A stretch of 64,000 bases of DNA from Piromyces finnis (GCA_002104945.1 MCFH01000028.1:1-64000); one strand, 5' to 3'. Numbered from the stretch's first letter, positions 27,875 through 40,242 are shown. Notes: generated by a model from the letters alone, not told the origin. A program made the numbers and translations.

Positions 27875-28837
27875 ATGCGTCTTGATATTCCAGAGTTAAG
27901 CCAAGGATCTGTTGATTCAAACGTTTTATTAAAGAATATTTATATCTCAAAGATGAAGAATAATAATGCTGGTTATTTTTCATTCTTAAGAGAAGCTGAA
28001 ACCACTAAATATATTCCAACCGGTCGTTCTTTAGGTACTGGTTCATTTGCTATTGCTATTGAAGTTGCTCATATTGAGACCGGAAAGAAATATGTTGCAA
28101 AAATCATGACTTCTGATAAATTAAGAGGTTATGAAAAGGGAATTGAAAAAGAAATTCAAATCATGCAATATTATTCCAATGCTCTTTCCAAAATGGATAA
28201 GGACAACAATGACAACAACAACAATCTTTTAAGATTAATTGATTGTTTTAGAATTGTTACTAATGGACAAACACATATTTGTATGATATTAGATTTATGT
28301 GATCCAAATGATTTATTTGATGCTATTTGTGATAATGGAGCATTTTGTGAAGAAGAAGCCAAGAAAATGATGAAACCAATATTTGAAGCAGTTCATTGCT
28401 TACATCAATGTGGTATTGTTCATCGTGATATTAAGGCAGAAAACATTCTTTTAAAAGATGGCAAACCAATTCTTGCCGATTTTGGATTAGCAGAATTTTG
28501 TGAATTAGGTAAAAACACATTGACGGAATATTGTGGAACACCTGGTACTACAGCACCAGAAATCATTAAGAATGAACCTTATGGAAATAGTTGTGATATG
28601 TATTCCCTTGGAGCATTAACATACTTTTTATTAGCCGGATATCGACCATTTGATTGGGCAGAAGATGCAAGAGATGAAAGAGATGCAGTATTAAATAATA
28701 AATTTAGTTATCCAGAAGAAAGTTTCGGAGAAGTATCACTTGAAGCCCAAGATTTCATCAATAAATGTATGATGATTGATCCGAATGAAAGAATGACATC
28801 TGAAGAAGCCTTAAACCATCCATGGTTAAAAGAATGA
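27875..28837 (+). CDS. CAMK-group (MLCK-like) Ser/Thr protein kinase, tandem copy 1
   Basis: An intronless 320-aa kinase that is almost entirely catalytic domain. Landmarks are the glycine loop GTGSFA (residues 54-59, third Gly replaced by Ala), the ATP lysine in YVAKIM (K76), a likely helix-C Glu in EKEIQIM, the catalytic loop HRDIKAEN (D185), DFG (D202), and TAPEII. The domain closes at NHPWLKE, the last residues. HRD with KxEN suggests Ser/Thr specificity and activity. The fold and the closing HPWL place it with calmodulin-dependent and myosin light chain kinases, of which Dictyostelium has several short members. There is no C-terminal autoinhibitory or calmodulin-binding tail. The first 16 residues (MRLDIPELSQGSVDSN) differ from those of the two sister genes. 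A (AAT)n array lies just upstream. The substrate is unknown. Confidence 0.95.
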   Translation: MRLDIPELSQGSVDSNVLLKNIYISKMKNNNAGYFSFLREAETTKYIPTGRSLGTGSFAIAIEVAHIETGKKYVAKIMTSDKLRGYEKGIEKEIQIMQYYSNALSKMDKDNNDNNNNLLRLIDCFRIVTNGQTHICMILDLCDPNDLFDAICDNGAFCEEEAKKMMKPIFEAVHCLHQCGIVHRDIKAENILLKDGKPILADFGLAEFCELGKNTLTEYCGTPGTTAPEIIKNEPYGNSCDMYSLGALTYFLLAGYRPFDWAEDARDERDAVLNNKFSYPEESFGEVSLEAQDFINKCMMIDPNERMTSEEALNHPWLKE

Positions 28838-30617
28838 CCAAGTATCATTCTTAAAAAAGGATATAAAAGGAATTATTAATTAAAAAACTAATATTTTATC
28901 AATATTTTTTTTTTTTATTAATTGCTTATTATTAAATATTAATAATTCTTTTTTATTTTTATATATATAACAAAGTAAATTGATAATTATCATCCCTTTA
29001 TTAAATTATTTTTGTTTAAATATTAAAATTTAAAAATTACAATGATACACCCTAATTTTATTTTATATGAAATGCTAAAAAAAAATTCTATCGAATAATT
29101 ATTATAAATTATTTTTTATAATATTATCTTATTATTATTAATATAAAATAGAAGTATTATTAATAATAAAAATATTATTATATATGTAAATAACCATTAA
29201 ATAATAAAAACAAAACCCATTAGATTAAAAATTAAAACTATAAATACCTTTTTTTTTTTTTTTTTAAAAAAAAAACATAAAATCAAAACAAAACAATTAA
29301 TCAAACGCAAATTTACCCCATCATCATAATTTATTTATTCATTATATTACTTAAAATTTAAAAATCTTAATAGCGAGTTTTAAAAATTTTAAAACAATAA
29401 CGTTTAATAGATTTTTTTTTATTTATAATTATTTTCGTATTTAAAGAATAAAAGAATTGAAATATTATATTAGAAAAATAAAAACAAAAAACAAAATAAA
29501 AAACTATCGATAAAAAATAAAATTAAATAAATAAAAAAAATAAAACAATTAACAACATAATTACTATGTTCAAAAGCTTTCTATATTGATTTTCTATATC
29601 TCTGTATTTCTATTAATTCATTTTATTGATTCTTTTTAGTATTTTTCGATAAAAAAAGAATGTTAACCTATGTACTGTATTAATCATTTTATTATTATTA
29701 ATGGAAATTTTAAGAAAAGTAATAATTATGCCATACATACTAATTATTGAGTGTTATTATGGTATGGTAAAGTATAGGTAATATAAATTAAAAAGTAATA
29801 CTATGATATTATTAAAAGTGTTACGTGTTACCTTTGGAGTTTATTTCATTCCTCTATTTTTATATACATTATTTTAAAAGATACATTCTCAATATAAATT
29901 TGTATACATTAATCTTTTGTTTACAATCATAAATTTTTTAATTTATTATTTATCCACAATCGATGAAAAAATTTTTTCTGTATAATTTAATATTTCTTGT
30001 TTTTCTGTATTTTATTATTTTATATATAATATTTATTAATAATTATTATTTAATATTTCGTTCCAGCATATTATGTTTATTTCCAGAAATAAATGCCGTT
30101 TTTTTTTATTTTTCTATATATAGATAATATATATACTATCATATATTATAATATAATCAATTGTTATAGAAATTTAAAATTTGTTGCTTAATCACCAAGA
30201 TCATCCCTTTTATGAATATAAATTAAATCTATTGTAGTAATATATTATAATATAAATAATAAAAATTTTAAATATTTTCGTAAAATGATCATATATTAAT
30301 TATATATTGATAGATATTTTACAATATAATCAAATATATGAAATTAATTCATTTTATTTTAATGTAAAAATAGGGAAAAATTAAAACTAAAATTGAAATT
30401 TAAAAAAAAAAAAAAGTATAAATACTTCAAATTTATTCTTTAAAATTTTATATTACTTCATTTTATATAAATTTTAATATGTTTAATAGTTAAAAAAAAA
30501 AAAAAAAGAAATACTAAAGCATAATTATATAAACTAGAATAGAGAAGAAAAAGTTAAAAAACATCTTTTATATTTAGTAAATAAATTTTTTTTATTAAAA
30601 GGAAAAATTGAAAAAAA
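28838..30617. other. Spacer between kinase copies 1 and 2
   Basis: AT-rich, no supported gene. Despite the near identity of the flanking genes, I see no matching stretch between this spacer and the next one (31,581-33,681). Confidence 0.55.
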
Positions 30618-31580
30618 ATGCATCTTATTCAATCTGAATTCAACAAGGAATCTATTGATTCTAACGTTTTATTAAAGAATATTTATATCTCAAAGATGAA
30701 GAATAATAATGCTGGTTATTTTTCATTCTTAAGAGAAGCTGAAACCACTGAATATATTCCAACCGGTCGTTCTTTAGGTACTGGTTCATTTGCTATTGCT
30801 ATTGAAGTTGCTCATATTGAGACCGGAAAGAAATATGTTGCAAAAATCATGACTTCTGATAAATTAAGAGGTTATGAAAAGGGAATTGAAAAAGAAATTC
30901 AAATCATGCAATATTATTCCAATGCTCTTTCCAAAATGGATAAGGACAACAATGACAACAACAACAATCTTTTAAGATTAATTGATTGTTTTAGAATTGT
31001 TACTAATGGACAAACACATATTTGTATGATATTAGATTTATGTGATCCAAATGATTTATTTGATGCTATTTGTGATAATGGAGCATTTTGTGAAGAAGAA
31101 GCCAAGAAAATGATGAAACCAATATTTGAAGCAGTTCATTGCTTACATCAATGTGGTATTGTTCATCGTGATATTAAGGCAGAAAACATTCTTTTAAAAG
31201 ATGGCAAACCAATTCTTGCCGATTTTGGATTAGCAGAATTTTGTGAATTAGGTAAAAACACATTGACGGAATATTGTGGAACACCTGGTACTACAGCACC
31301 AGAAATCATTAAGAATGAGCCTTATGGAAATAGTTGTGATATGTATTCCCTTGGAGCATTAACATACTTTTTATTAGCCGGATATCGACCATTTGATTGG
31401 GCAGAAGATGCAAGAGATGAAAGAGATGCAGTATTAAATAATAAATTTAGTTATCCAGAAGAAAGTTTCGGAGAAGTATCACTTGAAGCCCAAGATTTCA
31501 TCAATAAATGTATGATGATTGATCCAAATGAAAGAATGACAGCTGAAGAAGCCTTAAACCATCCATGGTTAAAAGAATAA
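30618..31580 (+). CDS. CAMK-group (MLCK-like) Ser/Thr protein kinase, tandem copy 2
   Basis: An intronless 320-aa copy of the gene at 27875, with all catalytic residues kept (ATP Lys, HRD, DFG, APE). Its N-terminus is its own (MHLIQSEFNKESIDSN) but shares FNKESIDSN with copy 3. Inside the domain I see one replacement that sets it apart from both sisters (Glu for Lys in TTEYIPTG). It shares with copy 3 Ala in MTAEEAL where copy 1 has Ser, plus two silent changes. The stop is TAA where both sisters have TGA. The DNA match to its sisters begins at about codon 8-14 and stops at the stop codon. The start is the only ATG before the shared region, in the context AAAAAAATG. Confidence 0.95.
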   Translation: MHLIQSEFNKESIDSNVLLKNIYISKMKNNNAGYFSFLREAETTEYIPTGRSLGTGSFAIAIEVAHIETGKKYVAKIMTSDKLRGYEKGIEKEIQIMQYYSNALSKMDKDNNDNNNNLLRLIDCFRIVTNGQTHICMILDLCDPNDLFDAICDNGAFCEEEAKKMMKPIFEAVHCLHQCGIVHRDIKAENILLKDGKPILADFGLAEFCELGKNTLTEYCGTPGTTAPEIIKNEPYGNSCDMYSLGALTYFLLAGYRPFDWAEDARDERDAVLNNKFSYPEESFGEVSLEAQDFINKCMMIDPNERMTAEEALNHPWLKE

Positions 31581-33681
31581 ATTTTATTTATAGTATTATT
31601 TTTTCAATTAATACTTTAAAATTTTGTAAATAGTATTATTATTTAAACCAAATTAGTTTATATAATTTATTAATTATAATAAACTATTCATTATTATCTT
31701 TAAAATTATTTATTCATTAATTTATTATAACACTTTATTATTTATTTATTTATTTATTTATTTATTATTTATTTATTTATTATTTATTTATTTATTTATT
31801 ATTTATTTATTTACTCATATCATCATCATATTATAAGCATATTTTTAATATCAATGATTCATTAATTTATTCTATTTATTAATACAACAAAATACTATCT
31901 TTTTAAATGTAAATATAAATTAAAAACAAAGTAAATAATAAAGCAACTAATATAAAAAAAAATTAATTATTTTTTCTTTTTTTCCTTTTCTGTTTATTTC
32001 TTTTTATAAAAGAACTTGAATAAGAATTTAATATTTTTTTTAAATACATATTTTAATAATACTTTATTATTATTATCTTTTTTTTTTTCTTTCATCCACT
32101 ATCAATATTCCAATTTTCATTATAAAATATATTTTCTTTCTTTCTTTAACACATTACAAACAATAGAATGTAATGTATTTATAGAATGTATACATTATAA
32201 AAAATTGTGTATTTTAATTTTTAATTAATCAATTAATCTTTTAATATAAAATTAATAATTATAAAGATTTTTGTGATACAATAATTTCTGTAAATGTAAA
32301 AATAAATTAAAATATAAAATTTAATATAAATTATATTCATTACAATATATTATAATATATTAGATGGAAAGATTTAGAATATTATTATTTTCTGTATAAT
32401 GAAAAAAGATGATTCTTTTTTTTTTTTTCGTTGTAATTTTCAGGAATGGTGAATGTATTGAAAGATTATCCTCTTTCCCCTTTTTATTATTGTAAAAAAA
32501 AAAAAAAAGAAATAATAAAAGGTAAAGTTCTTAATAAAAAAGTTTTATTTTATATTAATGAGGATACTTTATCTTTAAGTAAATTGTGATTTCCTTTGTA
32601 ATTATTATTGTATTTAAATAAAGAGTATCCTTTTTTTTTTCCCCATAATTCATCACCGTTTTTTTTATAATTTATAAAAATGTTCATTCATCTTAAAATG
32701 AGCCATGCGAATTCACAATAAAGGCAAAGTTAAAAAAAAAAAAGTTGTTACATGTAAATTTTAACATTTTTAGTAAATTGAATATTTTTTAATTTCTGTT
32801 TTTTTCTTTTATTTTAAACTTTGCTGGTTGGCAGTAAAATAAAATTTATTTATTTTATAATTTATTTACTTATTTATTTTATTATTAATTAATCAACTAT
32901 TTATTTAATATATTATTTATACATTCATTTATATATTTAATTAAAAATTTTACAGAATTTTTCAAATTATTCATAAAAATTTTTGATATTTTACTTCTAA
33001 ATATTCAATATATTATATCAATATATTGCAATAAAATTCAATGGATCATGAATTATTCCTTAATATATTAATCATTACAAATCATTACATTGTAATATAT
33101 TATAAATAATACATTTAATTTATTAAGGATCAAAATAATTCATTTCTCAATTTTTTCCTACCTACGGAAAACCTAAAAAAAGCTTAAATCTTTACTATTA
33201 AAATAGGGGAAAAAATTATATATAAATAAACAAGAAAAATACTTTTTTTTTTTTTCATCATTATACAATATATAATTTAAAATTTATATAAAAGTTAACT
33301 TTTTTTTTTTTTTTCTTTAAAGAAAAAAAGTCTTTATTTTAACAATTTGTTATAAGCACATTATTAAAGCAATATTTAATACAATTTTTTAAAAAATTAA
33401 TTATCCTCTTAAAAAGATATTTTAATTATTTAAAAAAAGTTTTATTTTTTTTTTTATAAAAAATATAAATGCGTTCATTTGCTAAAACTATTATTATATA
33501 TAACTTTGTTAATTCTATATATAATAAGAATATTTATCATTATAATAATTTATCAAATCACTTATTAACTTAACATACACACTATTTGTAATAATTACTT
33601 TTAAATAATTAAAGAATAATTTTTTTTTATAAAGAAATTCTTTTGTATTTTTAATCAACAAACAGGAAGAAGGAAATAAAA
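31581..33681. other. Spacer between kinase copies 2 and 3
   Basis: AT-rich, no supported gene. It has a (TTTA)n-rich array at 31,738-31,812 and an imperfect inverted repeat (AGGATACT..AGTATCCT, arms at about 32,561 and 32,624). Confidence 0.5.
31738..31812. repeat. (TTTA)n-rich array
   Basis: TTTA units interrupted at regular distances by a shortened TTA unit, just downstream of kinase copy 2. Confidence 0.85.
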
Positions 33682-34653
33682 ATGCGTTTAATTAATTTCG
33701 ATATGCCAGAGTTCAACAAGGAATCTATTGATTCAAACGTTTTATTAAAGAATATTTATATCTCAAAGATGAAGAATAATAATGCTGGTTATTTTTCATT
33801 CTTAAGAGAAGCTGAAACCACTAAATATATTCCAACCGGTCGTTCTTTAGGTACTGGTTCATTTGCTATTGCTATTGAAGTTGCTCATATTGAGACCGGA
33901 AAGAAATATGTTGCAAAAATCATGACTTCTGATAAATTAAGAGGTTATGAAAAGGGAATTGAAAAAGAAATTCAAATCATGCAATATTATTCCAATGCTC
34001 TTTCCAAAATGGATAAGGACAACAATGACAACAACAACAATCTTTTAAGATTAATTGATTGTTTTAGAATTGTTACTAATGGACAAACACATATTTGTAT
34101 GATATTAGATTTATGTGATCCAAATGATTTATTTGATGCTATTTGTGATAATGGAGCATTTTGTGAAGAAGAAGCCAAGAAAATGATGAAACCAATATTT
34201 GAAGCAGTTCATTGCTTACATCAATGTGGTATTGTTCATCGTGATATTAAGGCAGAAAACATTCTTTTAAAAGATGGCAAACCAATTCTTGCCGATTTTG
34301 GATTAGCAGAATTTTGTGAATTAGGTAAAAACACATTGACGGAATATTGTGGAACACCTGGTACTACAGCACCAGAAATCATTAAGAATGAGCCTTATGG
34401 AAATAGTTGTGATATGTATTCCCTTGGAGCATTAACATACTTTTTATTAGCCGGATATCGACCATTTGATTGGGCAGAAGATGCAAGAGATGAAAGAGAT
34501 GCAGTATTAAATAATAAATTTAGTTATCCAGAAGAAAGTTTCGGAGAAGTATCACTTGAAGCCCAAGATTTCATCAATAAATGTATGATGATTGATCCAA
34601 ATGAAAGAATGACAGCTGAAGAAGCCTTAAACCATCCATGGTTAAAAGAATGA
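33682..34653 (+). CDS. CAMK-group (MLCK-like) Ser/Thr protein kinase, tandem copy 3
   Basis: An intronless 323-aa copy, three residues longer at the N-terminus than its sisters (MRLINFDMPEFNKESIDSN). The start looks like a mix: MRL and a PE motif as in copy 1, FNKESIDSN as in copy 2. The rest of the protein equals copy 2 except for one residue (Lys in TTKYIPTG, as in copy 1) and equals copy 1 except near the C-terminus. Catalytic Lys, HRDIKAEN, DFG and APE are intact. It ends with TGA. A pure A run of about 35 nt lies about 60 bp downstream. Function is expected to overlap with copies 1 and 2; different promoters could give different timing. Confidence 0.95.
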   Translation: MRLINFDMPEFNKESIDSNVLLKNIYISKMKNNNAGYFSFLREAETTKYIPTGRSLGTGSFAIAIEVAHIETGKKYVAKIMTSDKLRGYEKGIEKEIQIMQYYSNALSKMDKDNNDNNNNLLRLIDCFRIVTNGQTHICMILDLCDPNDLFDAICDNGAFCEEEAKKMMKPIFEAVHCLHQCGIVHRDIKAENILLKDGKPILADFGLAEFCELGKNTLTEYCGTPGTTAPEIIKNEPYGNSCDMYSLGALTYFLLAGYRPFDWAEDARDERDAVLNNKFSYPEESFGEVSLEAQDFINKCMMIDPNERMTAEEALNHPWLKE

Positions 34654-34702
34654 ATAACAATATTATTTAAAAAAAATAATCATAAAAATAATAACTAAAA
34701 AA

Positions 34703-34735
<33 letters not shown>

Positions 34736-35411
34736 AAATCAAATTAAAAATAAAAAGTAATTAAAAAGAATCCTTTAAATTGTTATATATAAATCAATAT
34801 AGAAAAAAACTATTTATTTTTATATAATGTAAAATTAATTTTTGTAAATAAATAAATAAAAAAATATAATATTATTAACCATACCGCTGCTTATTAATGG
34901 TATAAACGTTATTGATAAATTTTTAAAAGTGTAGTACTTATAAATAATGTAAATAATTAAATGTAAATAAATGTATATAAAAAAGTTTAAAAATAATTTT
35001 ATTTTCTTCTTTTTAAACTTCATATATATTTGGTGTAATAACTAACTTTTTAAAAGTTCTTTCTTAGAATAAATAAACAGAAAGTATTCATTTATTTTCT
35101 TTTCTTTAAAAGAGAAACAGGTGTTGTTTTTTATTGTAAATTATCATATGAATTTAATATTTCAATATATGTAACCTGTTGTATAATTGAAAAGAGATGT
35201 ATGATTACTTTAACTATTTTTATTTACAATATTTAAAAAATATTAATGAGCATCATTGAAAATGTGTATTTCTTTCTAAACCCAAAAGTTTACATTTCTT
35301 CACATTTACTTTTTTTTTTAATTTCAAACGTCCAAATGTAGTATACAGAATGTATTTTTTTTTTTTTTTTTTTAAATAGATAGCAGAAAAAATATTTAAT
35401 AATCCATTATG

Positions 35412-35600
35412 AATAATGCAAACATTTTTGGACAATCAAGATTTTAGGGATACTAAAGTTTTTTCATTATTATTCTTGTCATTGATACTCAAAATAATTA
35501 AACTTTAGCTCTGACTGAATTTCAAAATACTCCGTTTTTTTCAATGATACTTTTGATGATGAAAATATTGAAATGAATCTCTTTTATCAATTATTTATTT
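35412..35600 (+). pseudogene. Possible decayed coding remnant, family not recognised
   Basis: Two protein-like blocks lie in sequence. One from about 35417 reads QTFLDNQDFRDTKVFSLLFL and stops at a TAG near 35,507. The next from about 35520 reads ISKYSVFFNDTFDDENIEMN and stops at a TAG near 35,600. There is no start codon or clear splice signal. Composition and stop-free length are better than in the surrounding DNA, but both blocks are short, so this could be chance. Confidence 0.25.
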
Positions 35601-35869
35601 AGATTTAAAATAATGATGATTTATTCTATTTTTGGAGAAATAGATAATATAGTCTGTGATAGATTATGATGATTTATCATAATATAATAACCTATCGATG
35701 TTTTTTATTAACTTTAATAGTTTGTCATAATCCAAGAATATTAGAATAGGGTCTTATGAGTAATTAAATAGGACCAGTGCAATTTGGTTTTCACAATAAA
35801 AAATACTTTGAGCTATGTAAGGAAGCACCAAGAAGATAATCATAAGTCTATCTTTATGTTTTACTTTTA

Positions 35870-36246
35870 AATATATAAATAAATAAATAAATAAATAAAT
35901 AACTAAATGAATAACTAAATAACTAACTAAATAAATAAATAATAAATAAATAAATAAATAAATAACTAAATGAATAAATGAATGAATGAATGAATGAATG
36001 AATGAATAAATAAATAAATAAATGAATAAATAAATAAATAAATAACTAAATGAATAAATAAATGAATGAATGAATGAATAAATAAATAAATAAATAACTA
36101 AATGAATGAATGGATAAATAATAAATAAATAAATAACTAAATGAATGAATGGATAAATAATAAATAAATAAATAAATAACTAAATGAATGAATGGATAAA
36201 TAATAAATAAATAAATAAATAACTAAATGAATGAATGAATAAATAA
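35870..36246. repeat. Tetranucleotide minisatellite (AAAT/AATG) with higher-order units
   Basis: AAAT, AATG, AACT and GGAT units alternate and are arranged in larger blocks of about 50-56 bp. The block containing AACTAAATGAATGAATGGAT is repeated nearly unchanged three to four times between 36,080 and 36,240. Confidence 0.88.
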
Positions 36247-36968
36247 AAATTAATTGTTGCTTACCAAATTCCTATATTTATTTATTGATCTATCATAATA
36301 TCATTAAATATAATTTTTTTGTTTTTTTAGCAGATAAAATCAAGAAAGGTGAAACAAATTTAAGTAAAAAAATTTTTAAATTTTTTTATATATTTTAGTT
36401 TTTTTTTTTTTTTTTAAGTAAATTTATTGTTAACATTGTTATACTTTTCACATTTCATTAAAAAGTAAATAAATAAATTGATATAAGCGAAAAAAATAAC
36501 AATAACAGAAAAAGAAGAAGAAAAATAATATATAAATAAAAGAAGAAACAGTGAAAACAAAGTTACAAAAAAAAAAAATAATAAAAATTGAATTTATAAA
36601 AGTGGAATTGAACAATTAAAAAAAAGTAGTGATTGAGAATATCTATTCAGAAATTTTCGTATTAATTAAAACATGAATTGAGCATTAAAGTATGGTTAAT
36701 ACTGTTTTATTATTACAAATTTTAATTTAAGAATATATAGACAAAACAAATATATTCAAAAATATCAAATATTAAAACTATTTTACCTTAATTCATTGTT
36801 AGAAATATATCCATTTTTTGTAAAAACAATTGCATTATATTAATTCAATAATTATTTTTGTATTTTTAAAAAGAAGAGATAAATTTATATTCAATTAATA
36901 AGAATTTATAAAATTAAACTAAAAAAGGTTAATAGGACTTTTTTTTCCCCCTCTCATATATAACCAAA

Positions 36969-39305
36969 ATGTATTATACACCATTGAATACATCAACTCA
37001 TAATGAAGATTATAATTCTAATAATCAAAGATTTAATGGTAATAGTTTAAATAGAAATGTTAATACTACTCCAATACCTGGAATGAATCAAACACCTTTA
37101 CCTATACCCAACTCAGCAATTACTGGTAGTAGAAGTAGTAATTCTTCTTTTAATAATAATTATCAAACGAACCATAACCATAGTAATGTATCAGTAAGTG
37201 ATGAACTTCCTTTATTGGAATTGGGTGATCTATCCATAGTTGAACCTTCTTCTAATCAAAATTTTGTAGTGAGGTCTTTATTAAATCCTCGTAGTCATAT
37301 GCAAAGCCAACATCGTTTTTATTGTAAAAAAGCGTTAAGACCTAAATTACTACAACAAAGAAATTCTAGAGAAAAAAAATTTCCATATTCAACAATTAAA
37401 AGTAAATTATATATATATATATTTCATTATGTGTATTTCATATAATTGTTTTTATTCATTAATTATAATTTTTAATTATACTCTACATTTATATTAAATT
37501 TTAGAAACCAATGGAATAAGAAAAAATCAATCCATTTTAAAATATTCAAAATTAATTGACTTTGGTCTTGCAGAACAATTAGAAGGCATTAATATTAATA
37601 AAGAAGCAAAATCTTCACTTTTTCTTCCTAGCAATAATGGAAAAATTCTTAATGTTGAGAGCTTATTCCCAAATAAATATATAGAGTTAAAACATAATTC
37701 TAAAAATAAATATGCTAATCGAAATTTACTATCCATACCAAAATCTCCAAAAAAACTAAATTTAAATGATTTAGAAAATTCAATGATATCACAAAGAGAA
37801 TTCAAGGTAAACGTTGAATAAAGTCAAATAAAGCATTGATAGAATATAACAATTTATTATTATTTTTTTTTCCTTTTATTTAGTGATAAAATTCAATATT
37901 TCATTAATATAACTTTTATTTTTATATCTATATAAAAGTTTGATAATTTAATTAGCGATTGGAAATTCATAATAAACTCTCTAGGTATTTCAGGCGTAAG
38001 TTTTTTTTTTTATTTTTTTTAATTCAATTAAATATGAATATATATTTTAAAAGCGAAATAAATACTTAAATACTTTTTTATTTTATTTTATTTTATTTCT
38101 TATATATTTACTTATTCATTTATCCTTTATTATTATTAATGATTATATATATGTTTTAGGATTTAAATATGCTTAAAATATTCACCTTAGGAACTAGATT
38201 TTCAGATTTAGTTCATAAAATTCAACAAGAAGATACACCTAAAAAAATATACATTTCCAATATTGAAAAACCAAATATACCATCAGATTTTAATACTCTC
38301 GATATACTTACTAATCAATCTATAGGTAAATATAATATATACTCTATTATATTTATTTTTTAGATTTTATATTAATTATCATCATCATCATAATACTTGA
38401 ATATATTATTGTAATACTTAATAAAATGATCCTAGTGAATAATTTAAACTCTCAAGTTGATGCTATTCTATTAAGTGTCATTGATAATGATAAAAATGGA
38501 TTGGATACTTCTCAACGTTTAGCAGCACAAAACTTATTAATTAAAAAGAGTACAGCGCCATTAATTCGTTCAATATTTATATCGGAATATCTATCAGGAA
38601 GAAATATGATTTCACCCAACAATGAATTTAGACGTAGATTATGTGTTCTATTAGATGATTATGAATTAATTCGTTTTATTTCAAGTCTTGTTGATTCTGA
38701 AAAATTGACTCAAGATGATCAAGATGTTCTTAATCGAATCTTAGTAGAATCTTCACTTTCAGATATTATTTATGAAGATCAAGGTGATATTATGTATAAT
38801 GACAATAAAGATTCTTTAAAAACATTTACTGAAAATAATGGGGATGATGATAATGAAAATACTATGAAACAATATGGTCAAATATTACGAACAATTTATT
38901 CCGCTTCAAAGAAGTCTTCATCAGAAGAAAAAATGATTGAAAATTTCTTACAGAGATCATCCTTTTTAATTAAAACAAGTAAAATTAATCAAAAAAAGAA
39001 AAAAAGGGAAACCTTTTTTACTGGTAATACCGATTTTCAAGATCAGTTATCATCAACTTCTCATCTACTGAAATCATATAATCAAACCCCGTTTAGTATA
39101 TCATCATCCTCATCATCTTATTTACAACAACTTCAACAGCAACAGCAACAACAACAACAATTACATCAATTATATGAACAAAACCAACAATCACTAAGAC
39201 AACAAAATCAATCCTTTGATAATTTCTTGGGTCAACTTAATTCGTTTAAACTTAATAATCAATCTATATTAGAGGAACAAATGAGTCAACAACAGCAACT
39301 ACAGC

Positions 39306-39358
<53 letters not shown>

Positions 39359-39375
39359 CTACAACAACAGCAACT

Positions 39376-39414
<39 letters not shown>

Positions 39415-39799
39415 GCAACTACAGCAATTACAACAACAACAACAACAAATCCCAATACCACATACACAAATCCATAGTACAATACCTGATGCTTTTTCTT
39501 TAGAAAGTAGAAATTTAGATAAAAGTACTAATAATCACAATAATTATGAGTTAGGTTCCAATTTACCATATAATTCAGTGGTAAATCCTTTATTTTCATC
39601 AGTACCATCTTCACAATCTTTTGAACAACATCCTGTTCAAACCATGCCTAATAATAATCCACATAATATACCAGAAACTCCTACTACTCCTACACCTGAA
39701 GTACCAACACCTTTAACTCCTATTTTGCAACAACAGCAAACTCAAACAAATGAACCGGTTACTCAATCTTTACCCTTAAATTTTAATTTGAATCTATAG
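36969..39799 (+). CDS. Five-exon polyglutamine protein, function unknown
   Basis: Exons 36969-37401, 37505-37806, 37939-37995, 38160-38325 and 38436-39799 join in frame through GT..AG introns to 773 aa. The N-terminus (MYYTPLNTSTHNED..) is Asn/Ser-rich and disordered. The middle looks folded: a basic stretch (KKALRPKLLQQRNSREKKFP), then FDNLISDWKFIINSLGISG (exon 3), then DLNMLKIFTLGTRFSDLVHK, then a helical region (SQVDAILLSVIDND.., RRRLCVLLDDYELIRFISSL). The C-terminal half has two long CAA-coded Gln tracts (about 39280-39350 and 39360-39450) and a Pro/Thr-rich end. An isolated IDFGLAEQL recalls a kinase DFG motif, but no other kinase motif is present. I do not recognise a family. A nuclear or transcription role would be a guess from composition only. 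Confidence 0.85.
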
Positions 39800-40085
39800 T
39801 TTTTATTCTTATCTTTTTTTTTTCTTTTTTCATATTTTTATTTTATATATAAGGAATTTAATAATAGATTATAATGATTTAATTTTTTTTTTTTTAGTTT
39901 CTTTTATTTTTTTTTTCTCTTTTTATAATTCCATAAAAAAAAAAAAAAAAAAAACATTTATAGTGAAAGGATCAAACCTATGAAATATTCAAATGATTAA
40001 AGTAAATATCTATTTCTTTTATATGAATATTAACGGATACCCAAAAATGAACATTTTTATTTTACTTGAATAATCACATAAAATA

Positions 40086-40122
<37 letters not shown>

Positions 40123-40198
40123 TAAATATAAATAATTAAAAAACTTTAAACTTTTTCTTTTTTTTTATATTTTTTTTCTTTATTTACTTTTTTATTGT

Positions 40199-40242
<44 letters not shown>

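Larger units (their letters stand above)
34654..36968. other. Intergenic, with a possible coding remnant and a tetranucleotide minisatellite
   Basis: No intact gene. The stretch 35,390-35,860 is less AT-skewed than its surroundings and is listed separately, as is the repeat at 35,870-36,246. The right end is the promoter side of the polyglutamine gene. Confidence 0.5.

Noticed and set aside
28171-28362. 63-codon antisense ORF repeated in all three kinases (also 30914-31105 and 33987-34178)
   Set aside because: It exists only because the three kinase genes are nearly identical; it is a shadow frame.
32016-32228. 70-codon plus-strand ORF between kinase copies 2 and 3
   Set aside because: Phe/Leu/Ile/Tyr-rich, in T-rich DNA, no family match.
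37540-37570. IDFGLAE motif suggesting a protein kinase in the polyglutamine gene
   Set aside because: No glycine loop, HRD or APE motif occurs in the spliced protein, so the match is chance.
39264-39482. Poly-Val minus-strand frame
   Set aside because: Antisense of the CAA-coded glutamine tract of the plus-strand gene.
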